Program-made: the position numbers and the translations under genes
From: Prorocentrum cordatum
Lineage: Eukaryota; Sar; Dinophyceae; Prorocentrales; Prorocentraceae
DNA length: 64,000 nucleotides
Direction of reading: 5' to 3'
Assembly (NCBI GenBank): GCA_963575745.1
Contig: CAUYUJ010013814.1
Span: 174,501-238,500, forward strand
Notes under the pieces: generated by a model
What the model was told of the DNA's origin: nothing
What the model saw: only the letters and a program-made list of their open reading frames with translations
Database searches by the model: none
In this document: positions 10,251 through 21,260 of the stretch, in pieces
How positions within the stretch are numbered: position 1 is the stretch's first letter
How the letters are laid out: each line of letters begins with the position of its first letter

Positions 10251-11175
10251 TCTATCAAGCGGGGGATGTTAACTCGAACACCACATGTTGAAAACCCAAT
10301 GCAAAACTTCATTCTCTGAACAGAAGAGGCGATCATCTGAATGTGGAATATACAAAACGCATATACACCATGCAGCGCGCGCGGGCGGGTCACCCGCGCG
10401 CGCGCCGCCCTCCACGCGCATGTACATTTTGATACAACGGGGGCGATGTTAACTCGAAAACCCAATGGTGAAAACCCAATGTAAACATTCAATCTCCGAT
10501 CGGAAGAGGCGATCATCTGAATGTGGAATATACAAAACGCATATACACCATGCAGCGCGCGCGGGCGGGTCACTCGCGCGCGCGCCGCCCTCCACGCGCA
10601 TGTAAACGTTGATACAACAGGGGCGATGTTAACTCGAAAACCCAATGGTGAAAACCCAATGTAAAACTTCATTCTCTGATCTCATCAATGTGGAATATAC
10701 AATTTCGCATATGCACCATGCAGCGCGCGCGCCGCCCTCCGCGCCCTCGTATACATATTGATATACAACAGGAGCGATGTTAACTCGAAAACCCAATGGT
10801 GAAAACCCAATGCAAAAATTCATTCTCTGATCGGAAGAGGCGATCATCTGAATGTGGAATATACAAAACGCATATACACCATGCAGCGCGCGCGCGGGCG
10901 GGTCACCCGCGCGCGCGCCGCCCTCCACGCGTATGTACATTTTGATATACAACAGGGGCGATGTTAACTCGAAAACCCAATTGTGAAAACCCAATGTAAA
11001 ACTTCATTCTCTGATTTCATCTGAATGTGGAATATACAAATTCGAATATACACCATGCAGCGCGCGCGCCGCCCTCCGCGCCCTCGTATACATATGGATA
11101 TACAACGGGAGCGATGTTAACTCGAAAACCCAATGGTGAAAACCCAATGTAAACATTCTTTCTCTGATCGGAACG
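10251..11175. repeat. 150-184-bp satellite, six copies
   Basis: The anchor GATGTTAACTCGAA recurs at 10265, 10445, 10625, 10776, 10960 and 11113 (spacings 180, 180, 151, 184, 153). Long units contain a GC-only palindrome (about GCGCGCGGGCGGGT plus its mirror) that short units lack. Long minus-strand frames through the array are repeat artefacts. Confidence 0.95.
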
Positions 11176-11219
11176 GGCGATTATCTGAACGTGGAATGCA
11201 CATGCGCCAACATAATGCG

Positions 11220-11390
11220 GCGGCATCGGATTATTGCCCATGCGGTCGTTCAACGCGCGATCCAACAAAAAACAAGACATACGCAACAAAAACAAGACAT
11301 GATACAGAAAAACAAGACATGCCCAAAAAAACAAGACAACGTCAACAACATCACAGCATGGCGCGATTTTCGAGACAAAACAGCAGTCTT
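11220..11390. repeat. Short ACAAGACAT repeats at the 3' edge of an RT element
   Basis: AACAAGACAT/AAAACAAGACA is repeated at roughly 16-20 bp spacing between 11265 and 11340. On the minus strand this lies directly 3' of the RNase H remnant and may be the tail of that retroelement. Confidence 0.7.
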
Positions 11391-11499
11391 GAACAAATTG
11401 CAGCTGGAGGATGTCAGGGTCGGCAACCCCTGGCCCCCGCGCCCGAACTGCGGCATCGTAGACTTCAGCGCCACCAGCCGGTAGTCCATGCGCTGGGGG

Positions 11500-12440
11500 C
11501 CCCCCTCCTCGGCGCGCTGCTGGCCCATCCAGTGCCCCGGCAGGTCGCCCGCGGTCTCGGTGCGGAAGACCGCGGTCGCGGACGTCATCCAGGCCACGAG
11601 ATCGGCCCAGAGGCGCGTGCACTTGGCCCTCGGGACCGCCGAGACCGAAAGGGCCCTCAGGACATGGCCCGCCGAGAGGCGAGGGGGGGCTGCCTTGGGC
11701 GCCCGGACGCGGACTCCCCCGCACGCTTGGCGCCCGCCTCCGCCGGCCTCGACAGGTGGCTGCATCTCGCCTGGCGCTAGCCTCGCTGTGAGGCCGCCGC
11801 CTGGCGGGGGGCCCCCGCCGCCGCCTGGCGCGGGGCCATCGTCGCGAGAGGCGCTGGCACCATCGCCCGCCTGTCCGGCCTCTCGCGCGGCGGCCAGACT
11901 GGCGACAGCATCCCAGCGCAGCCGCGCGCCGATCCTCAGCGCCCGGCGGGAGGGCAGATCCGCCGGGTTCGCCTCCGACGGGGTCCACCGCAGCGCCGCG
12001 GTGACGCCCCCTGCCACCGCGAGGGCGCCCCACTGGCGGCAAACGCGCGCCATCCTCGGCCGCGAGGAGCAGCCCTTGGTCAGAACCAGGACGGCGACGA
12101 GACTGTCTGAGAGGAAGAGGGCGCGATGGCTGCGCTGCCCGGCGTCCCGGAGGACGTGTTTCAAGGCGTGGATTAGGGCCCTCCCCTCCAAGGCTGCGAC
12201 GTGCTCCTCCCTCTCCCAGGCCCCGCTCGAGATGACGACCCAGTCCCCAGAGATGCGCTGGACTTCCAGAGGCTCGAAGTCGGTCTCCCGGGGCTCCACG
12301 TGGGGGCTGCCTTTGTCCATGGGGGCGATGGGCTCCTGGATGTCCGACGGTCCGCTGCTGACGTGACCTCTCGAGGACGGCTCGGAGTCTCGATGAGCTG
12401 CCCCCGTGCGGCGCCCTGGCACTGGGGTCTCGGATGCGCC
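11500..12440 (-). pseudogene. RNase H domain of retroelement (frameshifted)
   Basis: Minus-strand frame reading ALEGRALIHALKHVLR, then FLSDSLVAVLVLTKG, then ALRWTPSEANPADLPSRR. This is the RNase H pattern of DIRS/Ty3-type elements: the acidic helix residue, a DS pair and the terminal WTPSEANPAD motif. It would degrade RNA in RNA/DNA hybrids during reverse transcription. It is in another frame from the RT to its right, so at least one frameshift separates them near 12.4 kb. Confidence 0.7.
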
Positions 12441-13605
12441 GGCGCTCCTGGGCCCTACCCATCCTCTCCACCACGCCTCCGCTCATTTCACACTCACACA
12501 CCCCTCGGCCCCACTCGGAAGCATCCGCGCACTGAACTCGGCCCAGCCACCGGGCCCGGAGGTCGGCGTGCGCCAGCGGGGCAACCCCCGTGGCCCACGC
12601 CAGCTCTCGGCGCACGCTGGGCCACCAGGGCCGGGGCGCCTCGCCGGCCTCTGCGATGAAGCGGTGCACGGCCGAGAAAACAGCCAGCAGCGGGCGCCTC
12701 ACCATGAAGAGGAAAGTGCAGTGCCCCGCGACCTGGCGCACCTGCTGAGCCGAGACCTTCGGCATGGCGGGGAGCGCACGCGTGGCCAGGGTGACCCCCC
12801 AGGCTCTCCGAGGCGAAGGCGTGACTGCTCCCCGCGCGTCATCGATCACCCAGCCGCCCCAGCCCAGCACCTGCGCGTGGAGCGAGGCAGGCCCCTCCCC
12901 ATGCACCGGGGGGCCCTCGCTGCGCAGCTCGGTGACGACGTCATCCTTCAGGCGGTCGGCGGTGTCCCCGTCGAGGGCGAGGGGCGCGAAGTTGCCGACG
13001 CGCGCGAGGCGCGCGCCGGCGCCCAGACAAGGGCCGGCACGCCGGTCCGCGATCCTGGACAGCACCGACAGCCCTGCGCAGTCGGCGGCCGCCTCCGACG
13101 CCCGCTGGCAGATGGCCAGCGCGTGGGGCCAGCCCATGGGCAGCGCCGCGAGCCGCGGCCAGAGCCGCTGCGGGCGAGGCTGCCCGGGGGCGGCCCCACG
13201 CCCAAGCCTCCAGGAGTCCAGCGGAGGGAGCGCGAAGTACGGCCTCCAGGCGTCCGGCTGCTCCATGTTGTGGAAGGCGTCCGCGATGTCCGCCGAGGCG
13301 GTCCACAAGCTGGCGCCGTCCGGCAACTCGATCGCCGCCAGCGCAGCGCCGGTGGCCAGGCGGGCGCCCTCGGGGTCGCCGAACCAGAGGTTGGCCGGGC
13401 GGGCGTCGACGACCAGCCGCTGCTTCCCGCTCTTCTTGGCCACGCTGAAAAGGCCAACCTCGTCGACCACCAGGGCGGCGTCGCCGACGAGGTCGACCGC
13501 CCCGGCCTCATGGAGACGCCTCACCGGCACTGCATAGCGGCGAGGGTCTCGAAGGCTGGGGTCCGAGTAGGGCTTCTTGAAGCCAACGCGCTGCTTCTGC
13601 TGCAA
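12440..13605 (-). pseudogene. Reverse transcriptase domain of retroelement
   Basis: Minus-strand frame with RT-like motifs in order: KQRLVVDARPANLWFG, then SADIADAFHNMEQP (motif A, Asp present), then LPMGWPHALAICQ (motif B). In place of the usual Y-x-D-N/D box the frame reads ARVGNFAPLALDGD, so the catalytic Asp of motif C appears lost. A connector (VSAQQVRQVAGHCTF) leads to CADASEWGRGVCE, the start of RNase H. Overlapping plus-strand frames are shadows. Confidence 0.7.
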
Positions 13606-13789
13606 AGCTTCGGTCTTTGGCCAGACCGTGCACGCGAGATAGCACGATGGACGGAGTCGAACACCTCGGCGCCCAGAAGCCGCTCCAGCGCCGCAGGGTG
13701 GTTACCTGGCGGAGGCAGCGAGAGCCGGGAGACGTCCATCGCCTCTGCCCTCGTCGATAGCGAGCCATCGTCGTAGGACAGAGCAGCCT

Positions 13790-15530
13790 AGAGCTCCTGC
13801 AGGGCTGCCAAAGGCTGTAGGTCGCCTGGCGAGGGGCCCAGCTGGGCGACGGAGTCCGCGATCCGCGTCAGGCACTGCTGCTGCGCGAGCGTCGCGCCAG
13901 CCAGCGGCAGTGAGCCACCCTGCGCCCCAGCGCCGCTGAGGCCATTGAGCGCCTCGACCGCCTGCCGCGCGAGCCAGGGCGCGGACGCTGCGCGCCGAGC
14001 GCGCCGCCGCACGGCTCGAGAACAGGCGCCAGCAGCCAGCCCGCCAGGGTCGGCGGCGCCGGGCACTGGCAGCGGAAAGAGATCTCGCTGCCGCTCTGCA
14101 CCCAAGCCGTCGAATGTGCTATGTACACCCTCAGCGCCACAGGTTGTCGCCGAGACGGGCCCCGATGCCGCGGCGCCCGGGGGAGCTGGGCCACTGGGCC
14201 CCCCCGGGCATGAGAGAGTCATGCCTTGGCTCCGCTGGCTTTCGGCCCAGCGGCGGCCTTCGCCTCCTCGCGCAGCTTGCGGGGTTTCTTCTTGATCTGA
14301 CTGATGCGCTCGAGCTCCTTCCCGACGACGTCCAGCAGGGCATGGCGCGCCATGCTGCTCGGGCGGCTCGACAGACCTGTGCCGCCCACGAAGGCGGAGA
14401 CCTCTTCCACCGGCAGCTTCAGTTGTCCAGCATCCTGCTCTCGCTGCTTCTCGCCCCAGAAATGCACGATCAGCTGCATCTTCCTCAGCATCCGCTCCAC
14501 GCCGAGGAGGTTCGTCACATTGACCTCGTCATGCGTGGCGAGGTCCTCCAGCGCGGTGGAGAGCGCGTGGTGCTCCGAGACGCCCCAGTCCGATGAGCTG
14601 AGCCGCTGGCGGGACTCCCAGCTCTCGCGGTGCTGGATAGGCCCGCCCTCCCTCAGCAACCGCGCCACGCACCACGCCGCGGACCTCGGCTGCAGGGGAA
14701 AACTGGAGTCTGCCACCTCCACCGCCGCCTCGGTCACCGCGAGCCAGCTCCGCGCCAGGCGAGTGCCCGGCGTGCGCGCCAAGGTCCTCGCGTCGGTGCC
14801 CCGCCACTTGTCGATGAAGTCGCCTCGCCGCCAGTCCTCAAGGAGGAAAACCATGGCGGAGGCTCCCCCGACGAGGGTGACCGTCGCCCTTCGGCCCGCC
14901 CGCGCGGCCAAGAGCGTGCCACCGATCGGGCCAACCTGCACCGCGGAACCGTAGGCGAGGCCGCCCGCGTCCTCGGCAAGCACCCGCGACCAGCCCGCTG
15001 GCGCCTCGCCGCGCTCCCCTAGTAGGGGGGCGCCGCCGTCGGAGGGTCCCGGAGGAGCGCCGACGGCTGGGGGGGCGCCCGGTGCGATGGGCACGCCACG
15101 GCGCCGCGGGTCCCGGTGCCACCACGGGGAGCGGCCCGTCGGGCGCGGGCGGCCTGGCAGCAGCCTCCACGGCGGCGCCGGCCCCGGCCGCGGGCGGGGC
15201 GGCGGCAGCGTCCACGGGAGGCGGCACAGGCCCCACGACAGCGGCCGCCACGGCCGCGGGCGCCACGAACCCCGGCAGCAGGCCCCCCGCCATGGGCACC
15301 AGGGTGCCCCCAAGCGGCGCGGGCACCCCAGGATGGCGGCGGCCGAACTCCGCGTCGGCCTCCGCGACGGCGGCCGCCAGCCAGGCTGCCTCGCGCGCCG
15401 CCGAGGGGGCCTGTCGGAACCTGTGCGTCGAGCCAGGGTCGATCCCCGGCGGCGGCGGCCACCTCGTGGCCGAGAACCTCACCGCCGAGACGTCGGGCCC
15501 CGCCGCCAGCAAGGTCTCGGCGTAGACCAT
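13790..15530 (-). pseudogene. Gag-like ORF remnants of the RT retroelement
   Basis: Broken minus-strand frames. An N-terminal piece near 15.5-15.3 kb reads VIVTPDDMVYAETLLAAGPD. Then there is an Ala/Pro-rich stretch, and then a helical piece (ALEDLATHDEVNVTNLLGVE, RMLRKMQLIVHFWGEKQREQ) ending in a Lys-rich tail at 14.22 kb. A further frame (14.2-13.79 kb) ends ALQEL just upstream of the RT. Probably structural (gag-like); no catalytic motif seen. Confidence 0.5.
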
Positions 15531-15534
15531 GTCG

Positions 15535-16107
15535 TCCGGGGTCACGATGACGACGTCACTCGTGAGTGCCACTCTGGTGGAACAGCGGCGCGCCGACCAC
15601 GTTGTACAGGACCCACGCCCACGCCTCCGCCATGAGGCCCCCAGGCGAGCGCGGCGAGCGGCGGTGGCGACCCGATCGCGCTGGCGACCGTCGAAGGCCG
15701 GCCGCGGCCCTCCGCCGCACCCCAGCGCGGCGCCCAGAGCTGGAGCGCCGTGAACGTGCCGAGGGCCCCGAGCGACGCGCCCGCCAGCGCGGCCGTCCCA
15801 CAGGCGAGGGCGACGGTGCCCGTGGTCGCGCCCACCGTGGCTCCAGGGCAGGGCGGACAGGATGGGCAGCTGCACCCTGGGCACGCTGGGCACGGCGGGA
15901 GCTCCACCGCCGGGCAGCGCGCGACCCACGCCTGGAGCGCAGGGACGTCCCAGCGGTCGATGAGCCCTGCCCAACCCGCGGGAAGCCCCAGGAAGGCCCT
16001 GGCCATGCGCCGCGGCCACGCCGCGGCCCACCAGCTCGAGAGCCGAAGGCTATTGAAAGGACACAACGCATTCTGCATTCGGCCGCTCCCTTCCCCTCTA
16101 AAGGCAT
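15535..16107 (-). pseudogene. Cys-rich, membrane-spanning leader ORF of the RT retroelement
   Basis: The minus-strand frame contains FLGLPAGWAGLIDRWD, a Cys/Pro cluster (CPACPGCSCPSCPPCPG) and then a hydrophobic Gly/Ala/Thr segment (TVALACGTAALAGASLGALG) that could span a membrane. Its position at the 5' end of the RT element suggests it belongs to that element. No known family recognised. Confidence 0.4.
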
Positions 16108-16124
16108 GCATCTTCAATAGAAAA

Positions 16125-16218
16125 GTCCATCATTACCATCACCATCACTATCGTCATCACCACCACTATCATCACCACCACCCCCATCGGGATCATCAGC
16201 ATCATCACCACCAGCCAC

Positions 16219-16283
<65 letters not shown>

Positions 16284-16600
16284 ACATCATCATCAGCAGC
16301 AACATCATCACAATCACCACCACCACTGTCATCATCACAATCCGCCATCATCATCAGCATCATCCTCATCATCTACTTCATCATCAGCGGCATCATCAAC
16401 ATCATCATCAGCAGCAGCAGCATCATCATCAGCATCAGCATCATCCTGGTCATCGTCCTCATCCTCACCCTCATCCTCGTCCTCATCCTCGTCATCATCA
16501 GCCGCATCATCATCGTCGTGGCCGCTCAACATCAGCATCGTCGCAATCCTCATCATCCTGATCATACCAGCTACCAGCATCAACGTCAACAGCCACATGT
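16125..16600. repeat. (ATC)n/(CAT)n microsatellite
   Basis: Continuous CAT/CAC/ATC triplet repeats, purest at 16215-16285. The stretch 16600-16705 that follows shows nothing. Confidence 0.95.
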
Positions 16601-16705
16601 GTCATGCCCCATCAACCTCCCTCACGAGGGAAGCCCGAGGAGGAGGAAAGGTATGGGGGGGTATTCGAAAGGGTCATGGGAGCATGACCTGACGGCCCTG
16701 ACCAC

Positions 16706-16815
16706 CGCATGAGGTTGCCGAAAGGCTTGCGGAACTCCTCGTCCAGGACCAGCTTCATGCCATCCACCAGTGCGCAGCACACGGAGATGTCAGCCAGGGT
16801 AATGGTGTGCCCCAC
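16706..16815 (-). CDS. EEF1G: Elongation factor 1-gamma, exon 4 (GST-C domain)
   Basis: 110 nt encoding VGHTITLADISVCCALVDGM and onward to RKPFGNLM, plus two bases of an Arg codon. This is the signature GST C-terminal segment of eEF1B-gamma (VG..TLADI; PF.N..RW). The 3' border ATGCG|GTGGTC joins exactly to exon 5. The 5' border reads CCTGCCTG|GTGGGGCAC: conserved coding begins at GTG, but the intron would end in TG rather than AG. No AG occurs upstream until beyond the (CCT)n tract at 16837-16930. Either this is a non-canonical acceptor or the copy has a mutated one. Confidence 0.88.
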
Positions 16816-16836
16816 CAGGCAGGAGAGGGTGGAGCA

Positions 16837-16935
16837 GGAGAGGAGGAGGAGGAGGAGGAGGAGGAGGAGGAGGAGGAGGAGGAGGAGGAGGAGGAGGAGG
16901 AGGAGGAGGAGGAGGAGGAGGAGGAGGAGGGGAGA
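16837..16935. repeat. (GGA)n microsatellite beside exon 4
   Basis: About 31 GGA triplets. On the sense (minus) strand this is a (CTC)n pyrimidine tract starting about 20 nt upstream of the exon 4 border, and it replaces any ordinary polypyrimidine tract. Confidence 0.97.
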
Positions 16936-17177
16936 ATGAGGAGGAGGAGCTGGAGGTGGGGAAGAGGAAGAGGACAATGTGATGATGAGAAAATGGTTTC
17001 CCCCCAACGTTGCCCCGTGGCCTTCGGGCCATGTCTCGGCTCTCCATCGGCCGCTCAAGACGAGCGGGGCAATCCCGGAACGCTCTCGGCGAAGCGCAGC
17101 CGCTGGAACGCATCTCGAGGCAGGGCAACCTCAAAGAACCGAGGAAAACACAACCTCGGACCGCGAACCCCACCTAC

Positions 17178-17312
17178 CATGTAGGTGTTGTGCAACAGAT
17201 GGTTGTTCAGCACTGTGAGGGCGCGTTTCACGTCCTCCTTCGCGCACGCCGTCGCCTCGGGGACCTCCTCGAAGACGCCCATCTTAGGCAACACCCACGT
17301 GCACAACGGCAC
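17178..17312 (-). CDS. EEF1G: Elongation factor 1-gamma, exon 3
   Basis: Exactly 45 codons, phase 0 to phase 0, reading VPLCTWVLPKMGVFEEVPEA and then AKEDVKRALTVLNNHLLHNT-Y-M. It matches the eEF1B-gamma region between the GST N- and C-domains (T-WV-P-G; AKE..R.L..L..L). The acceptor is CCTGGGAG|GTGCCG and the donor ACATG|GTAGGT. It joins in frame to exon 2 (HELE|VPLC) and exon 4 (NTYM|VGHT). The intron to exon 4 is only 362 bp, while the intron upstream is about 34.2 kb. Confidence 0.9.
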
Positions 17313-18080
17313 CTCCCAGGAGGAGGGAGGGACGTCGGGCCGCTGGAAGACCCCAGAAACCTCTTGGGGGCGACGTTATGGCGGGACCAGGACCATCTCG
17401 GGGGGGAGGGGGAGGGGAACATCGAGCTGGAATCGGCGATACATCGCCGAATGGCTTCAAGACCGTCGAAAGGCTGCCCCTTATCGCAGATCGAGCGAAA
17501 CGGTTGCCAATGATGCGCGAGCAACGAGGCTCAGTTCCAAAATCGCCGTGAACAGGAGATATGACAGAGGAGGCGCAAACGCAGGGAGTGCATGTGTTCT
17601 AGAAGGACACAAACTGCGCAAGCATAAATGTTCGAAGGTGTCCGTAGCAAGCGGCGGCAGCTTGTGTGCCCCCGGGCCCGAGAAATTGCAGCATGTAGTG
17701 CCGTCGACGAGCACAGCGACGCCACATGCTGCCAGGCGCATGGGCCACGAACAGGGGAGGAGCTGAGCGCACACCAGCGAATCTGGAATCTGGAATCTAC
17801 CTTCGGGACCTGTGCTCCTACACCGACTCTGCTCATAAAAAACTTCTCCTCTACTCCTGGGTCCTAGGCTCCGTCCGAAAACTTGCACTGTTCAACCGCG
17901 GCCACGCACAGGGCGAAACCGGCCTAAACGCAGAGGCCTACCGCCGCATGCCACCCTCCCCCTTGAGTCTGCTAGACGGAGCCACAAGGGCCAGGAGCCG
18001 TCAAGCAGCCCAAGGGCAGGGGGGCACGCTGCGGTTTGCCTCTGAGGGCGAGTCTGCCCCTAGGCGCAGGGCGCCACCGA
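17313..18080. other. No recognisable feature
   Basis: Left end of EF1-gamma intron 2. Several overlapping frames without conserved motifs; no repeat or RNA gene recognised. Confidence 0.6.
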
Positions 18081-18894
18081 CAAACTTCCCCCCCCCCGCT
18101 ACTTGGATCAAGGCGCGCGGGGGGGAGGGCGCATTCGAGCGAGCATTTGCGCTGCTCGCACACTCCCTGAATTCGCCAGTCTCTGAACTCTCTGATGCAG
18201 TTCCTCATCTACCTCTAGGGCGGGGGGAGGGGGAGGCTCGGAGGAAGAGGCTGCCCCTGCCGCACCTGTCCCGCTCCCCCTGCTCCGCTCACTCCCACCC
18301 ATCCGGCGCGATGCTGCACGACGCGCGCCAGGTCGGCGCGCGGCGCCGGCCCCACCTGGAACTCCGCTCCCTCCTTCTTCAGGTCGCTCATCGCGGCGGA
18401 CCTGATCTCGACGCCGTGCCGCACCTCGCCCTGGTGCTGCGACTTCGGGACGGCCGCCGTCACTTTCACGGATAGCTTGATCGCCGCCTTGCCCTGCGCC
18501 TCTGACTTGCCTTGCGCCGTTGCCTTCGCCTTGCAGGTCCCGAAGATCTCCGCCGTGTTCAACTGTCCCCTCGAACACTCTAAGCGCGCATCCTGGACGA
18601 TACCCTCGTCTTTCTCGCCCAGGTCGAGCTTCTGCGCCGCCTCCAACATCGCCGGCGCGACGCGTGGGCACGGCGCCCCCAGTCCACGCCCTTTCTTCTG
18701 CCTGCTCACCTCGGCGCCTTCACCATCGCACTCGCCAGGCTCGACGACTTGTCTATGAGACAGGCGTCGAATACTACCCCGCCGAGCTCGCGCACCTGGT
18801 AGTCCAGGGAGGGAGTCGTGCGCTGAACTGCCTGTAGCTCTCGGTCTCTGCTGTCTCGGCTGGTCCGCGTCTGCCGCCGCGGGCAGCCTCTGCA

Positions 18895-19200
18895 TCAATC
18901 TCCGAGGGGAAGGGGCCGAGATCGACGTGCCAGGGATCGGGCAGGCGCGTCACGACGTGGTCGTAAAAAACGGTGACGCTGCTGAGCCGCAACATCGCAG
19001 AACGGACACTGCAACGCTGCGGCAGGCGGCTCAACGACTTCATGACACCAACGGGATCTGTCGGTCTTACACTCCCGGGTTCCCTCGATCGCCCGCCACG
19101 CGTGCCATCCTGCCAATGCTCTGGTTTTGAAAATACTCCGACACCATGGGCACTCGTTTGATGACGGCAAGGGGGACGGGCGACCTCAAGCTGCGTCCGT
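18895..19200 (-). pseudogene. LINE 1 C-terminal Cys/His finger region
   Basis: Reads NECPWCRSIFKTRALAGWHA, then CKTDRSRWCHEVV, then LQCPFCDVAAQ: paired CxxC units with His, likely nucleic-acid binding, at the C-terminal side of the LINE ORF. 18.2-18.75 kb continues on the minus strand with a Lys/Gln-rich helical piece (LEAAQKLDLGEKDEGIVQDA). Confidence 0.6.
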
Positions 19201-19699
19201 TGATCATGTGCGACACTAACCCTGCGTACGTAGCACTCGCATACACACGAGGGAACGCCTCCGAGCCGAGCGCGCACTTCCACGGTTTATCTTGCAAGCA
19301 AGCGAGATCGGCCACGGGGTCGAACAGGGGGTCGGGCAGGCCAGATGCCCCAGGAGGTCCACCGAGGCCAGGGGGGAGGTGCAATCTGAACTCCATGGCC
19401 CGCGCTGCGCATCACACCGACGTCGAACGAGCAAAACTCCAATGCCGCGGGGCCTCTGAAGACATCTGGAATCGAGTCGAGCTGCCGCCGCCCGTGCTCC
19501 ACCTTCTCCATTTTCCCGAACTCCTCCACACCGTTCTGGATCTGCCGAGCCCAAGGGGTCGACCTTCTCCCCGCCCGCCCGTTCTCGAGCCTCTCGATGC
19601 CCAGGGGGGGTCCAAGGAGCTGCCCCGAAGACCGCCGCTAAAAACTGGGAGCTGGTCGCTGGGGACCTGTCCGTAGCTAGGTGCCACTTAAGACGCCCA

Positions 19700-20080
19700 A
19701 CTCGGAGCTCTTGGGCACTTGGGAGGAATTGACAACGCTGGAGGACCTCGAGGGTGCTCAACGTCTGGATGTGCTCGGGCCCGTCAGGCCCCCCCCCCCC
19801 CCCCCGCTCGTGCACCTACAAAGCTTCGCCATGGCGCGGCCCAGGGCCCCATGGCGCCTCGGCCCCGGGGCGAACGTTTGACGGGCTGAAAGACAACTGC
19901 TCTGGACGCGCGCTAAGAACAAGCAGCGCTTGACGCGGAGCGGAATCTTTTCGTGCCAAACCTTGCCCAGCCTGTGCCATCCTGCATGCGCCGCGCGCAC
20001 GCGCAGTTCAATCTCTGCACTGACCGAGCCGTCCGTGCTCAAATATGGGCCGAGCACCCGCATCAACTGCGTCGGACGTG
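19700..20080 (-). pseudogene. LINE 1 RT thumb/connector segment
   Basis: Reads RVLGPYLSTDGSVSAEIELR, then AGWHRLGKVWHEKIPLRVKR and CLFLARVQSSCLSARQTFAP. This is the typical stretch after motif E of LINE RTs (LG..L..dG....EI..R...A...W..L...W......... K...F). Disrupted by the poly-C run at 19793. Confidence 0.65.
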
Positions 20081-21260
20081 CAAGTAGGCGGGAGCTCGAT
20101 AACAGGGCGCGCAGCTCTGCGGCCGCGCCCCCCCCCCCCCCCCTAAAAAATGCGCGAGTGCGTTCCCCTTCGCCGAATTCAAACAGCGCCCGCTGCCGCG
20201 CATGCGGCGCGCGAGCCGTGCACCTCGAATAGCGACTCTCTCCTCTGTCCGTCGGGCCGATGGCTTCCGCGGGAGCAAATGCACTTTGGCCGCGTCGTCC
20301 ACGAGGGTCGCCGCCGACATATCGCATGCTCTCTGGGCAACAGGGCGCACCGTGAGGCCCCAGTTCACCTCGGGCGCGTCGACGCGAATCGATCGCAACC
20401 ACTCCTCAACTCCAGGGTTGTAGCACGCGATGAAATCTCTCGGCCCGAGGGCGCAGCCCATGCAGCTGCCTGTCGTTGGCCAGAAGGACAGTCCATATCC
20501 AGCATTTGTAAAAAGACATCGTCGGTCGCCATCGTGGTCACAACGTCGGCCTCGCGTGCGCAGGCAAGAACGCGTCGTGCATCCAAAAGCATCCACTCCG
20601 TCATTATTGGATGTCGCCGTGGAAATACCAGTCTCCTTCATCCTCCATCTTGCGCGTTCCATTGTCACGATGGCCGCCTCGCGGCAGCGGCGGGGCAAGC
20701 CTCCCCGGGCCCACTCAGGTAAGTCGGTCGCATTCTCGCGTCGGCGCTTCATCGCGCCAGCGCTGATGCCCATAGAGGCGCTGTCAAAAACATGTAGAAC
20801 TCGTCGGCCTGCGACCCCGTCTTCGCGTTGCCCTTGTCCGCCGCGCAGGCGTTAGATATGGGGAAAAAACCAGGGGCGGGGCATCTCGCAGCCGCGCGTG
20901 GGTCGGGAAATCCTCGAACACTTGCTCGAACGTCTAAGGCGTCTGCGGCTCCGCGTCCGCGCCCACCCCCGCAGGCTTGCCGCGACAGAGTGGACGTAAG
21001 CAGATCGCCCAGAACTCGATCGGCAGCCCCCAGGGCGGGAACGCCTTCCTCTTCGCCGCCTTCAGTGCGTACGCCCCCAGCTGCACTCGGTCACGTCGCG
21101 CGCGCTGCAGTGCATCTTGGCAGGGAACTGGAGGCCCAGCGTTTATTTCAAGCCGGCGTGCCCGCACGTGCTGCGCCCAGTCGTCAATCACATCGCATCC
21201 AAGAACTCCTTCATGAGGTGGCTTCTGCACTTCCTCTCGCCATTCGTCAACATGCATTGT
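20080..21260 (-). pseudogene. LINE 1 reverse transcriptase, frameshifted
   Basis: Across three frames: KRKAFPPWGLPIEFWAI (fingers motif), DGVDAFGCTT (motif A region), GSCMGCALGPRDFIACYNPG (motif B) and ATLVDDAAKVHLL (motif C with D-D retained). These follow one another in order on the minus strand between 21.1 and 20.2 kb. Stops and frame changes break the reading frame. Confidence 0.72.

Larger units (their letters stand above)
11391..16107 (-). mobile_element. Degraded RT/RNase H retroelement (DIRS/Ty3-like), in EF1-gamma intron 4
   Basis: On the minus strand, 5' to 3': a Cys-rich membrane-like segment (about 16.05-15.53 kb), Ala/Pro-rich and then helical gag-like frames (15.5-13.8 kb), a reverse-transcriptase domain (13.6-12.45 kb) and an RNase H domain (12.44-11.5 kb) in a different frame. 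Several frameshifts show it is inactive. No LTRs or terminal repeats were seen. The domain order and the RNase H type (ADASEWGRGV; later DLPSRR) suggest a DIRS- or Ty3-like lineage, but the family is not certain. Confidence 0.7.

Noticed and set aside
10166-11190. Minus-strand frames rich in GFSPLGFRVNIAPVV
   Set aside because: Translation of the 150-184-bp satellite.
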